64,000 bases of DNA from Streptosporangium pseudovulgare (GTDB lineage Bacteria; Actinomycetota; Actinomycetes; Streptosporangiales; Streptosporangiaceae): positions 434,001 through 498,000 of the forward strand of contig NZ_BMQJ01000001.1 in NCBI RefSeq assembly GCF_014648055.1. The letters are read 5' to 3'. Within the stretch, counting starts at the first letter, position 1, and the number at the start of each line of letters is the position of its first letter. Shown piece after piece: positions 16,501 through 24,067 of this stretch. Both the position numbers and the translations under genes were made by a program. The notes under the pieces are model-generated. The model ran no database searches, was not told the origin of the DNA, and worked only from the letters and a program-made list of their open reading frames with translations.

Positions 16501-17904
16501 TCAGCGGTCCGCCGTACCGCCCACCGGGTGACGGCGCGCCGCCTCGTCGGCGCGGTCGAGCAGCGCCCGGCGCTCGGGTTCGGAGTGCGCCGCGGCCGCG
16601 GCCCGCCGGAACAGCGCGGCGGCCCGGTCGCGGTCGTCCCGGCCTCCCCTGCGGGCGGTGAGGTCCGCCTCGGCCGCGACGACGAGGGGATGGCCGTCCA
16701 GCGCGCCCCCCGCGCGGACCCGGGCGAGCAGGGCCAGCCCGGCCTCCGGCCCGTGCGCGTAGCCGTGCGCCACCGCGCGGTTCAGCTCGACCACCGGTGA
16801 GGGCTGGATCCGGGCCAGCCGGTCGTAACACGCGGCGATGGCCCGCCAGTCGGTGGCGTCGGCGGAGGCGGCGGTGGCGTGGCAGGCGGCGATCCGCGCC
16901 TGCAGCGCGTACGGGCCGTCCTGTGACGTGTACGGATCGTCCCGCGGCGCGCACGGGCCGCCCTCCGGCGCGCACGGATCGTCCTGCCGCGCGTACGGAC
17001 CGCCCTGCGGCGTCTCCGCGAGGAGGCGCAGGCCCTCGGCGATCGCGGCGCGGTCCCAGCGGCGCCGGTCCTGCCGGTCCAGGGTCAGCAGGTCACCGCG
17101 GTCGTCGCGGCGGGCGTCGCGCCGGGAGTGCTGGAACAGGAACAGCGCCAGCAGCGCGGTCACCTCGCCCTCGCCGGGCATGAGCTCCCGCAGCAGCCGG
17201 GCCAGGCGGATCGCCTCGTCGGCGAACGCGGGCCGGCCGTCCGCGTTGTAGCCGTGGGTGAACAGCAGGTACAGCACGGCCAGGGCGCCGGGGAGCCGCT
17301 CGGCGAGCGCCGGGCCGGTCGGCACCCGGTAGGGGATCCCGGCGTCGGCGATCCTCGTCTTGGCCCGGGTCAGGCGGCGGGTCATGGCCGACTCGCCGAC
17401 CAGGAAGACCCGCGCGATGTCGGCGGTCGGCACCCCGCAGACCGTCCGCAGCGTCAGCGCCACCCGCGCCTCCATGGAGAGCGCGGGATGGCAGCAGGTG
17501 AAGATCAGCCGCAGCCGGTCGTCCACGACCTCCTCCGCCGGCGGCTCCTCGGCGGCCGGGCCGGGACCGGTGAGGGCGAGCGCCGCCAGCTCGGCCAGCT
17601 TGCGGCGCTCGACCGACGCGCGGCGCAGCACGTCGATCGCGCGGTTGCGGGCCACCGTCATCAGCCAGCCACCCGGGTTGCCCGGCACGCCCTCCCGCGG
17701 CCACCGCTGCAGGGCGAGCGCCAGCGCCTCCTGGGCGCAGTCCTCGGCCAGCGTCCAGTCGGAGGTGACGCGGATCAGCGCGGCGACGATCCGCGGGCGG
17801 GCGTCGGCGCCCGCGGCCGCGACGGCGCCCGCCACGGCGGCCGCGGGCGTCGCGGGCACCGTGGCCGGCGTGGCCGGCGTGGCCGCGGGCGTCGTACCGG
17901 TCAC
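16501..17904 (-). CDS. ECF42-type RNA polymerase sigma factor with C-terminal helical extension
   Basis: The 467-residue protein has sigma region 2 (VTSDWTLAEDCAQEALALAL, PGGWLMTVARNRAIDVLRR), sigma region 4 (TLRTVCGVPTADIARVFLVG), and the long C-terminal TPR-like extension of ECF42 sigma factors (DUF6596). These are typically linked to YCII/DGPF proteins, and such a gene lies 4 bp upstream in the same operon. The N-terminus is Ala/Pro/Thr-rich. In the extension, five 7-residue units (GGPYARQ, DDPCAPE, GGPCAPR, DDPYTSQ, DGPYALQ) arise from 21-bp repeats where relatives carry one GPY-L-QA segment. The start used gives a plausible 50-residue leader before region 2. Confidence 0.9.
   Translation of the reverse strand: MTGTTPAATPATPATVPATPAAAVAGAVAAAGADARPRIVAALIRVTSDWTLAEDCAQEALALALQRWPREGVPGNPGGWLMTVARNRAIDVLRRASVERRKLAELAALALTGPGPAAEEPPAEEVVDDRLRLIFTCCHPALSMEARVALTLRTVCGVPTADIARVFLVGESAMTRRLTRAKTRIADAGIPYRVPTGPALAERLPGALAVLYLLFTHGYNADGRPAFADEAIRLARLLRELMPGEGEVTALLALFLFQHSRRDARRDDRGDLLTLDRQDRRRWDRAAIAEGLRLLAETPQGGPYARQDDPCAPEGGPCAPRDDPYTSQDGPYALQARIAACHATAASADATDWRAIAACYDRLARIQPSPVVELNRAVAHGYAHGPEAGLALLARVRAGGALDGHPLVVAAEADLTARRGGRDDRDRAAALFRRAAAAAHSEPERRALLDRADEAARRHPVGGTADR
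16900..17004. repeat. Five 21-bp in-frame tandem repeats inside the sigma factor gene
   Basis: Units at 16900-16920, 16921-16941, 16942-16962, 16963-16983 and 16984-17004 share the core GCGYACGG-CC/TC pattern and encode seven residues each on the minus strand. Units differ at several bases, so the expansion is not brand-new. Confidence 0.85.
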
Positions 17905-17908
17905 GCCG

Positions 17909-18244
17909 TCAGTCGTCCAGGTCGACCAGCGGACGCAGCTCCAGCCGTCCGTTGCGGGCCATCGGGTGGGCGCGGGCCACCTCGATCGCCTCGTCCAGGT
18001 CCGCGCAATCCAGCAGGTCGTAGCCCACGATCACCTCCTTGGTCTCCGCGAACGGCCCGTCGGAGACCAGCAGCCGCCCGTTGCGGACCCGGACCGTGGT
18101 GGCCGCGGACGTCGGCCCCAGCACGCTGCCGTCCAGGCGGCGGCCCCGGGAGTCGTTCTCCGCCACCCACTTCTCGATGTCGGGCATGTCGCCGGTGTCG
18201 GTGTCGGGCTCGGTGTCGCTGCACACGAACATCATGTACTTCAT
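17909..18244 (-). CDS. YCII-related (DGPF-motif) protein
   Basis: The 111-residue protein carries the family-defining SDGPFAETKEVIVGYDLLDC segment and the downstream GRLELRPL. YCII-like proteins are small ferredoxin-like-fold proteins of unknown activity, regularly paired with ECF42 sigma factors, as here: the sigma factor starts 4 bp after this stop codon. It therefore belongs to the same transcription unit. The start MKYMMFVCSD is typical of the group. Confidence 0.92.
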   Translation of the reverse strand: MKYMMFVCSDTEPDTDTGDMPDIEKWVAENDSRGRRLDGSVLGPTSAATTVRVRNGRLLVSDGPFAETKEVIVGYDLLDCADLDEAIEVARAHPMARNGRLELRPLVDLDD

Positions 18245-18286
18245 CTTCGCTCCCAGGTGTCTCCTGTCGCTCCCCGGTGCCGGGGC

Positions 18287-18502
18287 TCACCACGATGACG
18301 AACCGGCCCCCCGCTTCCGGACGGCGTCACTCCAAAAAATCCGCGCTCCATCGATCTTCCAGGGGTCACCCGCAGCGACTCGGTACGGCGCGGCAGGGCG
18401 GCGGCCCCGACGGGGGCTTGCCGACCCGCACCGCCGCGACCCCGGGGAGCGGGACGACGTCGCGGCGTCCTCGACCCGGAGAACCGGGATCAACTCATCC
18501 AT
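18287..18502 (-). pseudogene. Possible degenerate VOC/glyoxalase-family gene remnant
   Basis: Starting at ATG 18502, with GGAAAG upstream, the frame reads MDELIPVLRVEDAA, which looks like the N-terminus of glyoxalase/bleomycin-resistance (VOC) proteins. After residue 14 it becomes Arg/Ser/Pro-rich without similarity and ends at 18287. I read this as the surviving 5' end of a decayed gene. It may instead be a chance frame; there is no second conserved segment. Confidence 0.35.
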
Positions 18503-18690
18503 GTGATCATCTTTCCAGACCACGAGGAACGGGGCCGGGGTCCGCGTCATGCGGCCGATCGGCCCCCCGGCAACCCGCAGGGCAGCGACCGGTGGCTACG
18601 GCGGCAGCGTGAAGTGACCGCTCTGTACGGCACCGCGGCAGGCGAGCCCTGGACGACCGATCACCGAGGGCCCGTCCTGCCATGAACCGG

Positions 18691-18795
18691 TCAGACGGTG
18701 TCGTCGGTGCGGACCCAGCGGGTGAAGGCCGCCCACTCCCCCGGCGTGAACGCCAACGCCGGACCCGCTCTTTCCTTGTTCCGCCCTTCGATACG
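18691..18795 (-). pseudogene. DUF397 C-terminal remnant
   Basis: The minus-strand frame ending at TGA 18691-18693 reads AGPALAFTPGEWAAFTRWVR, then TDDTV and stop, the standard C-terminal half of DUF397 proteins (compare GPALIYTRDEIRALVLGV in the intact gene at 42086). The N-terminal half (W-K/R-S-S/Y-S) is missing: upstream is unrelated sequence up to the stop codon of the gene ending at 18847, in the same frame. It looks like a truncated gene without a start. Confidence 0.6.
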
Positions 18796-18846
18796 GAAGA
18801 AGCAGGGGCACCCGTCCGCCGATGAGGCCGTGCCGTGTCGGGGCCT

Positions 18847-19374
18847 TCAGTCGCCCTGCCAGTGCGAGGTGTGCGACGTGATGGCCTCCGGCACGCCGAT
18901 CCGCCCGTCCCGCAGGACGAGTGGTGTGATCTCCGCGCTTTCGTGGAAGCGCATGTACCCGAGGAGGAATTCGACGCCGGCCGTCCGCGCGTCGAGCGAG
19001 GAGCGGCCGAGCCATTCCAGGAGTGTCCTGAGCCGGTAGAAATCGTCGGGATGCACTTCCTGGCGCACGGTCAGCGACCAGCCGTCCGGCCGCTCCCGTC
19101 TGAGCAGCTCGGCGACGAGTGCGCCTCCCACCCTCCCGGCGACGCCACGCTGCGCGAACACGGGCTCGGGTTCCTCGTCCTCCCACTCGCAGCCGGGGTC
19201 GTCGGGATCGCCGAGCGGACAGGTCGCCAGATGGTCGCCCGTGCCGATCGGCAGCCGTTCGGGGCGGGGCCCCTTCCCCATGTGCCACCGCAACTCGGCG
19301 AGTTCGTCGTCGGTGATGTCAGCGCGGACGTCCACCGACAGCACGAATTCGTATATGTCTCCCACGGCCCACAT
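18847..19374 (-). CDS. Hypothetical protein
   Basis: The 175-residue soluble protein begins MWAVGDIYEFVLSVDVRADI and contains a middle segment with HLATCPLGDPDDPGCEW and a C-terminal part with GYMRFHESAEITPLVLRDGR. I recall no family name with certainty. ATG 19374 is chosen because similarity-like regularity (alternating hydrophobic strands) starts there; there is no Shine-Dalgarno, so it may be leaderless or begin a few codons later. The same strand carries the P-loop kinase 20 bp upstream, so they may be co-transcribed. Confidence 0.6.
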   Translation of the reverse strand: MWAVGDIYEFVLSVDVRADITDDELAELRWHMGKGPRPERLPIGTGDHLATCPLGDPDDPGCEWEDEEPEPVFAQRGVAGRVGGALVAELLRRERPDGWSLTVRQEVHPDDFYRLRTLLEWLGRSSLDARTAGVEFLLGYMRFHESAEITPLVLRDGRIGVPEAITSHTSHWQGD

Positions 19375-19393
19375 TATTGGGGGAGAAAACGGG

Positions 19394-19906
19394 TCAGGGT
19401 TCGCTGCGGGCACCGGCGAGGATGGCGTCCACCGTCTCGGCGGGGGTCTGGCCCGAGGTGTCGAGCCACAGGCCGATGCGGGGCGTCTCCTCGCGCAGCA
19501 CGCGGTCCAGCTGCTCGATCGCCCACAGGTCGTAGGCGTCCTTGCCGCGCCCGGCCTCGCGGGCGGCCACGGCCTCCGGGCGCGGAGCGAGGACGACCAC
19601 CCGGAGCGGGCGGATCCTGATCATCCCGACCGTCTCGGCCAGGAAACCGCCCAGGATGACGTCCTGCGCGACGACGGTGAACCCCGCCTCGGCATAGGTC
19701 TCGCTCACCTGGACGGTCAGCCGGTGTCGCAGCCGGAGCTGCCGCAGGGCCTCCTCCGACGGCTCCGGGGTCATCTCCTCCCGCCCGCCGACCACCATGC
19801 GGCGGAACGCGTCCCCCCGCACGTGCACCGAGCGCGGCAGCCGTTCGGCGAGCAGCTGAGCGACGGTCGACTTCCCCACCGCCTGGATACCAGTGATCAG
19901 AAACAT
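19394..19906 (-). CDS. P-loop ATPase/kinase (chloramphenicol-phosphotransferase-like)
   Basis: The 170-residue protein starts MFLITGIQAVGKSTVAQLLA, a perfect Walker A (GIQAVGKST) at residues 6-14. It continues with SVHVRGDAFRRMVVGG and VVLAPRPEAVAAREAGRGK, a pattern of small phosphotransferases related to chloramphenicol phosphotransferase and gluconate-kinase-like proteins. AAGGAG precedes ATG 19906. The substrate is unknown; resistance to a drug is possible but not shown. The larger open frame on this strand that begins near 20563 is an antisense shadow upstream of this start. Confidence 0.75.
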   Translation of the reverse strand: MFLITGIQAVGKSTVAQLLAERLPRSVHVRGDAFRRMVVGGREEMTPEPSEEALRQLRLRHRLTVQVSETYAEAGFTVVAQDVILGGFLAETVGMIRIRPLRVVVLAPRPEAVAAREAGRGKDAYDLWAIEQLDRVLREETPRIGLWLDTSGQTPAETVDAILAGARSEP

Positions 19907-20055
19907 CCTCGGCTCCTTGTCATTCCTGGATTCGCCGGACGGCCGGCGCACGTGGAGAGCCGTGCCCGTCGGCACGGCGGGATCATCACGATCAACCCGC
20001 CGGAGACCGTCTCCGGGACGCCGGCCGCTCGCCGCCGGCCCACGCCGTACGGTCG

Positions 20056-20715
20056 TCAGAGGCCGAGGTCGTCCAGTTCCTTCAGCAGCGCCGACCTCGG
20101 GCCCTGCGGCGGGGCGGCCGGGACCGACCGGGGGCGACGGCGGTCGCGGAACAGCCAGCCGCCCGCCAGTCCGGCGAGGAAGCCGAACACGTGGGCCTGC
20201 CAGCCGACGCCCTCCTGGGGCAGCAGCCCGGCGAACTGGTAGGCGAAGCACAGGGCCATGACCACGCCGACCACGATGTCGATCAGGTGCCGGTCGAACG
20301 CGCCGCGCACGAGGACGTAGCCGAAGTAGCCGAAGACGACGCCGCTCGCGCCCGCGCCGACGCTCTCCGGGCTGGAGGTGAACCAGGAGCCGAGGCCGCT
20401 GACCAGGACGATGAACCCCGTCACGCCGAGGAACCTCTTGACGCCCCGGTAGGCGGCCAGGAAGCCGAAGACGAACAGCGGCCCGGAGTTGCCCTCGATG
20501 TGGTCCCAGCCGAAGTGCAGGAACGGCGCCGAGACGATGTCGGGCAGGCTCTCCGGGTGCCACGCCCGGACGCCGTGCTCACGGCTCAGCGCGTAGCCCG
20601 ACAGCCAGTTGGCGACCTGCAGCGCCCAGATGAGGGCCAGGAATCCGACCATCACCCAGAACGCCTTGCGGGCCTCCGCGACCATGATCTCCGCCGTACG
20701 GCCCTCGGTCTCCAT
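20056..20715 (-). CDS. Rhomboid family intramembrane serine protease
   Basis: The 219-residue protein has six or so membrane helices and the rhomboid catalytic dyad: Ser124 in SVGAGASGVVFGYFG and His175 in GWQAHVFGFLAG. The HFGWDHIEGNSGPLFVFG segment (about 67-84) matches the conserved first loop of actinobacterial rhomboids. The C-terminal tail after residue 190 is Arg/Pro-rich and cytoplasmic. AGGAAGGAACC precedes ATG 20715. It cleaves membrane proteins within the bilayer; targets are unknown. Confidence 0.93.
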   Translation of the reverse strand: METEGRTAEIMVAEARKAFWVMVGFLALIWALQVANWLSGYALSREHGVRAWHPESLPDIVSAPFLHFGWDHIEGNSGPLFVFGFLAAYRGVKRFLGVTGFIVLVSGLGSWFTSSPESVGAGASGVVFGYFGYVLVRGAFDRHLIDIVVGVVMALCFAYQFAGLLPQEGVGWQAHVFGFLAGLAGGWLFRDRRRPRSVPAAPPQGPRSALLKELDDLGL

Positions 20716-20840
20716 TCGGTTCCTTCCTGGCTGCCCCGATCGCTGGAAGATCAGTATTCAGCCATCGGCTCCACCGGACGATCCGTTTCGCCGACATCGG
20801 CAGCGCCGTACCGCCGGGCCCGGCATGGGTCCCCCGGCGG

Positions 20841-21791
20841 TCACGGCAGGCGGGCGCGGAGCCATTCCAGGGCGGTCCGGCCCTGGGCCGCCTGGAAGGC
20901 GCGCAGGGTGGGGAGGCCCGGCGGGGCGGGCCGCCGGGAGTGGCCGACGAAGAAACCGGCGAGTGCGGCCAGCACCGCCGTCACCGCCTCCGGGTCGGCG
21001 TCCCGGGCGACCGGGCGGGCGGCGAAGACCTCCTCGCACGGCGGGCCGCCCTGCATCCGGACACTGGGCAGCATCAGCAGCAGGTCCAGCCACGGCGCCC
21101 CGACGAACGCCCACGGCCAGTCGACGACCATCACCTCGCCGGGGGTGAGCAGCAGGTTGTCGGCCCTGATGTCGCCGTGGAGCAGGGTCTCTCCCCTGGA
21201 GGCGGCCGGCCAGCCCGCCTCCAGGTCCGCCAGCGCGTCCAGGTGGCGCGCGGCCCAGGGGTCCAGCCCGGCCAGGTCGTCGGCGCCCTCGTCGCGGGCC
21301 GCGACCAGACGCCGCCATCCGTGGAACTCCTCGCCGAACCGCTCCTCGGGGGTGGGCGCCGCGATGGGCGACGGGGTCAGCGCGGCGGCCAGCCGATCCA
21401 GGGCGTCCAGCACCCGCTCCAGTTCGGCGGCGTGCCACGGCTCGGCGGGCGGGTGGCCGTCCACGTCCTCGAACAGCAGCGCCACCCAGCCGTCGGAGTC
21501 GAAGGAGGCCAGCAGCCTGGGCGCGGGCGCGGCGTCGGGGAGCGCCGCGGCGATGCGGATCTCCTGCCGGTGGATGTCGGCGCTGCGCGGGTTCGGCTCC
21601 GGGCCGACGACCTTGGCGAACGCGCGCCGCCCGTCCACCAGCCTCAGCCGTACGGCGGCGCCCGGCGAGAACCCTCCGGTCTGGGTCACGGCCTCGGCGA
21701 CCGGCGCGCCCAGGTGGTCCTCGACGGCCAGGCGGATCTTCTCGGGCACGGCGTGCCAGGGCAGGCGGACGCCGGTGGCAGGAACGCTCAT
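20841..21791 (-). CDS. Phosphotransferase of the aminoglycoside-phosphotransferase (APH) family
   Basis: The 316-residue protein has the kinase-like fold of APH enzymes: the Brenner-type catalytic motif LLHGDIRADNLLLTPGEV followed by VVDWPWAFVGAPWLDLLLML, and the lysine in RRAFAKVVGPE. Such proteins phosphorylate small molecules or antibiotics; the substrate is not predictable. The ATG is at 21791. Its present Shine-Dalgarno (CGGAGG) is partly inside the left end of an IS200/IS605-type element that lies just upstream, so the native leader has been displaced. Confidence 0.88.
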   Translation of the reverse strand: MSVPATGVRLPWHAVPEKIRLAVEDHLGAPVAEAVTQTGGFSPGAAVRLRLVDGRRAFAKVVGPEPNPRSADIHRQEIRIAAALPDAAPAPRLLASFDSDGWVALLFEDVDGHPPAEPWHAAELERVLDALDRLAAALTPSPIAAPTPEERFGEEFHGWRRLVAARDEGADDLAGLDPWAARHLDALADLEAGWPAASRGETLLHGDIRADNLLLTPGEVMVVDWPWAFVGAPWLDLLLMLPSVRMQGGPPCEEVFAARPVARDADPEAVTAVLAALAGFFVGHSRRPAPPGLPTLRAFQAAQGRTALEWLRARLP

Positions 21792-21940
21792 CAGTTACCT
21801 CCGAGGAAACCCCCGCCTTTAGGCGGGGGAGGAATCGGACCCCTGCGGAGCAGGGCAGGGGCAGGCGATTCGCCGCCAGGCGAACCGCCGTCTCGAACAC
21901 ACGCACGATCCTTAGATGATCCTGCGGTAAAATGTGAGGC

Positions 21941-23047
21941 ATGGCGCAGACCGTGAAGCGGGCCTACAAGTACCGCTTCCACCCGACCCCCGAGCAGGCC
22001 GAAGAGCTTGCCCGGACGTTCGGCTGCGTCCGCCTGGTCTACAACAAGGCCCTCGAAGAGCGAACCCGCGCCTACACCCTCCAAGGGCGCCGCGTCTCCT
22101 ACGTGGAGTCCTCGGCCGCGCTCACGGCGTGGAAGCGCACCGAGGAGCTGGCGTTCCTCAACGAGGTGTCCAGCGTTCCGTTGCAGCAGGCGCTCCGGCA
22201 CTTGCAGGCCGGGTTCGCGAACTTCTTCGCCAAACGGGCCAAGTACCCGGCCTTCAAGTCCCGCAAGAAGTCCCGGCCCGGCGCCGAATACACCCGCAGC
22301 GCGTTCCGCTGGCGGGACGGCGCGCTGACGCTGGCGAAGATGGACGCCCCGCTTGACATCGTGTGGTCGCGTCCGCTGCCCGAGGGCGCCGAGCCGTCCA
22401 CGGTCACCGTGTCGAAGGACACAGCGGGCCGCTGGTTCGTGTCCCTGCTGGTGGAGGAGAAGGTCAGTCCTCTCCCGCCCGTCGCGGCGAGCGTGGGGAT
22501 CGACGCCGGGCTGAACCACCTGCTCACCCTCTCCACCGGCGAGAAGATCGCCAACCCGCGCCACGAACGCCGCGACCGGCGCAAGCTGGCCAAAGCACAG
22601 CGCGCGTTGTCCCGCAAGGCCACGGGCAGCGCGAACCGGGCCAGGGCGAAGCTGAAGGTCGCCCGCGTCCACGCCCGCATCACCGACCGGCGGCGGGACT
22701 TCCTGCACAAGCTCACCACTCGTCTCGTCCGTGAGAACCAAACGGTCGTGATTGAGGACCTCACCGTGCGCACCATGGTCAAGAACCACAGCCTGGCCCG
22801 CGCCATCTCCGACGCCTCCTGGCGTCAGATGCGCTCCATGCTGGAATACAAAGCGGCCTGGTACGGGCGGGAGCTGGTCGTGATCGACCGCTTCTTCCCC
22901 TCCTCGAAGCTGTGCTCGGCGTGCGGCACCGTGCGGGACAAGACGCCGCTGAATGTCCGGGAGTGGACCTGTGCCTGCGGCGCGGCCCACGATCGGGATG
23001 TCAACGCCGCGGCCAACATCCTCGCCGCCGGGCTGGCGGAGAGGTGA
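21941..23047 (+). CDS. tnpB: RNA-guided endonuclease TnpB
   Basis: The 368-residue protein is a full-length TnpB (OrfB). The RuvC residues are intact: Asp188 in SVGIDAGLNHLL, Glu272 in VVIEDLTVRTM and Asp353 in HDRDVNAAANILA. The zinc ribbon is Cys325-x2-Cys328 and Cys344-x-Cys346. The N-terminal RAYKYRFHPTPEQAEELART and FGCVRLVYNKAL are typical. TnpB cuts DNA guided by an RNA derived from the right end of the element and helps the element persist at its site. ATG 21941 follows GTGAGG at a short distance and a TAAAAT box. Confidence 0.95.
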   Translation: MAQTVKRAYKYRFHPTPEQAEELARTFGCVRLVYNKALEERTRAYTLQGRRVSYVESSAALTAWKRTEELAFLNEVSSVPLQQALRHLQAGFANFFAKRAKYPAFKSRKKSRPGAEYTRSAFRWRDGALTLAKMDAPLDIVWSRPLPEGAEPSTVTVSKDTAGRWFVSLLVEEKVSPLPPVAASVGIDAGLNHLLTLSTGEKIANPRHERRDRRKLAKAQRALSRKATGSANRARAKLKVARVHARITDRRRDFLHKLTTRLVRENQTVVIEDLTVRTMVKNHSLARAISDASWRQMRSMLEYKAAWYGRELVVIDRFFPSSKLCSACGTVRDKTPLNVREWTCACGAAHDRDVNAAANILAAGLAER

Positions 23048-23171
23048 AACGCCTGTGGAGCCGGTGTAAGACCTCAACGAGAGTCCTCTCGGGCGGGCGA
23101 CCGGCGGTGAAGCAGGAACCCCCACGGGTGACCGTGGGAATCCCCCTCGTTTACGAGGGGGAGGATGTCAA
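23040..23171 (+). ncRNA. Candidate omega RNA (reRNA) scaffold at the IS right end
   Basis: In characterised TnpB systems the guide RNA scaffold covers the end of tnpB and the element's right end, and the guide is the sequence right after it. Here the segment from the tnpB stop to TCAA (23168-23171) contains two stable hairpins (23121-23138 and 23142-23161). The native guide would begin with host bases GTCCTCATCCTGGCG at 23172. The left limit is a guess. Confidence 0.55.
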
Positions 23172-23175
23172 GTCC

Positions 23176-23883
23176 TCATCCTGGCGAAGGCGGGGCCTCG
23201 GATTCCATCCGTTTCTCCGACCGGCGACGCGGCCCTTGGGCCCGGCCGGCCGGGCGGCCGTGTCCCAGCTCTCCCACCGGGGCGACGGCGTGTGACCCTC
23301 CCGCGGTGCACCGCCAGACGGCCCGCCCGCGTTCCCAGGCGACGTGCAGGCCGCGGTCGTGCTCGGGGCAGACGGGCCAGACCGTCCAGGCCATCTCCAT
23401 GACGACCTCCTGCACGGCGTCGGCGACCCCGGCGAGCCCTCCCCCGCCGGGCCGGATGCCGTTGCCCTGGGTCGCCCCCCGGAACTCCACCCAGGCGTCA
23501 CCGCTGTCGTCCCAGTCGGGGACGACCAGCCGCAGCTCCCCGGTGATCCCGGCGGCGCGGAGGTCGCGCTCCACGACGCCGAGCTCCCGCTCCAGCTCCG
23601 TCCACAGGCCCGGGTCGAGGACGAAGCTCGGCCCGAAGCCGAGGTCGCCGAGCAGCCGCCGCCCCAGCCGGGCCACGTCGTCCGGCGTGAGGTGGGCGAT
23701 CGGGCGTTCGACGACCTCGCGGGTGGCCTGACCGGTCCGGCCGCGCTCCTCCATCAGGAAGGCCAGCTCGACGACGAGTTCCACGTCGAGGTCGCCGTCG
23801 CGCAGTCCCGCGTGGATCAGCCCGCCCAGCTCCTCGATCCGCCCGCTCTGCTCGCCGGCCCACCCGCCGCCGTGAGAGATCAT
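23176..23883 (-). CDS. Hypothetical protein
   Basis: The 235-residue soluble protein begins MISHGGGWAGEQSGRIEELG. The middle (VPDWDDSGDAWVEFRGATQG, then VADAVQEVVMEMAWTVWPVC) and the Cys/His pattern PVCPEHDRGLHVAWERGRAVWRC look like a conserved actinomycete protein of unknown function. ATG 23883 has no clear ribosome site; a start further upstream is possible. Its stop codon lies 5 bp from the right end of the IS element. Without the element, the APH gene would begin about 11 nt after this stop, so the two were probably one operon. Confidence 0.65.
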   Translation of the reverse strand: MISHGGGWAGEQSGRIEELGGLIHAGLRDGDLDVELVVELAFLMEERGRTGQATREVVERPIAHLTPDDVARLGRRLLGDLGFGPSFVLDPGLWTELERELGVVERDLRAAGITGELRLVVPDWDDSGDAWVEFRGATQGNGIRPGGGGLAGVADAVQEVVMEMAWTVWPVCPEHDRGLHVAWERGRAVWRCTAGGSHAVAPVGELGHGRPAGRAQGPRRRSEKRMESEAPPSPG

Positions 23884-24067
23884 GCGCGCAGTCTGGCCGT
23901 CCGGCGCCGGCCCCGCAAGGGCGGCCTTCGGGGGGACGCGATCGGCCGCGTCCGCCGGCGCGCGTCGTCGACCGTGACGGCGTGACCGCCGCACCCGCGG
24001 TGAGCCGGCCGTATCGTCATGATCGATGTAACCCCCCGGGCGGGCCGGCGGGCGGGGGACGGCCGGG

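Larger units (their letters stand above)
21798..23171 (+). mobile_element. IS200/IS605-family element carrying only tnpB
   Basis: The boundaries fit IS608-type single-strand transposition: host TTAC at 21794-21797 directly before the left end, and TCAA at 23168-23171 as the last bases of the right end. Both ends carry hairpins with identical TTTA loops: CCCCCGCC/GGCGGGGG at 21810-21829 (left) and CCCCCTCG/CGAGGGGG at 23142-23161 (right). A further hairpin CCCACGG-GTGA-CCGTGGG lies at 23121-23138. Only tnpB is present; there is no tnpA (Y1 HUH transposase), so movement would need one in trans. Joining the flanks restores a tight gene junction with GAGGA before the APH start codon. Confidence 0.85.

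Noticed and set aside
19394-20563. 389-codon ORF with the P-loop kinase at its end
   Set aside because: The first 220 codons are Arg/Pro-rich shadow of the rhomboid gene; the kinase has its own AAGGAG and ATG at 19906.
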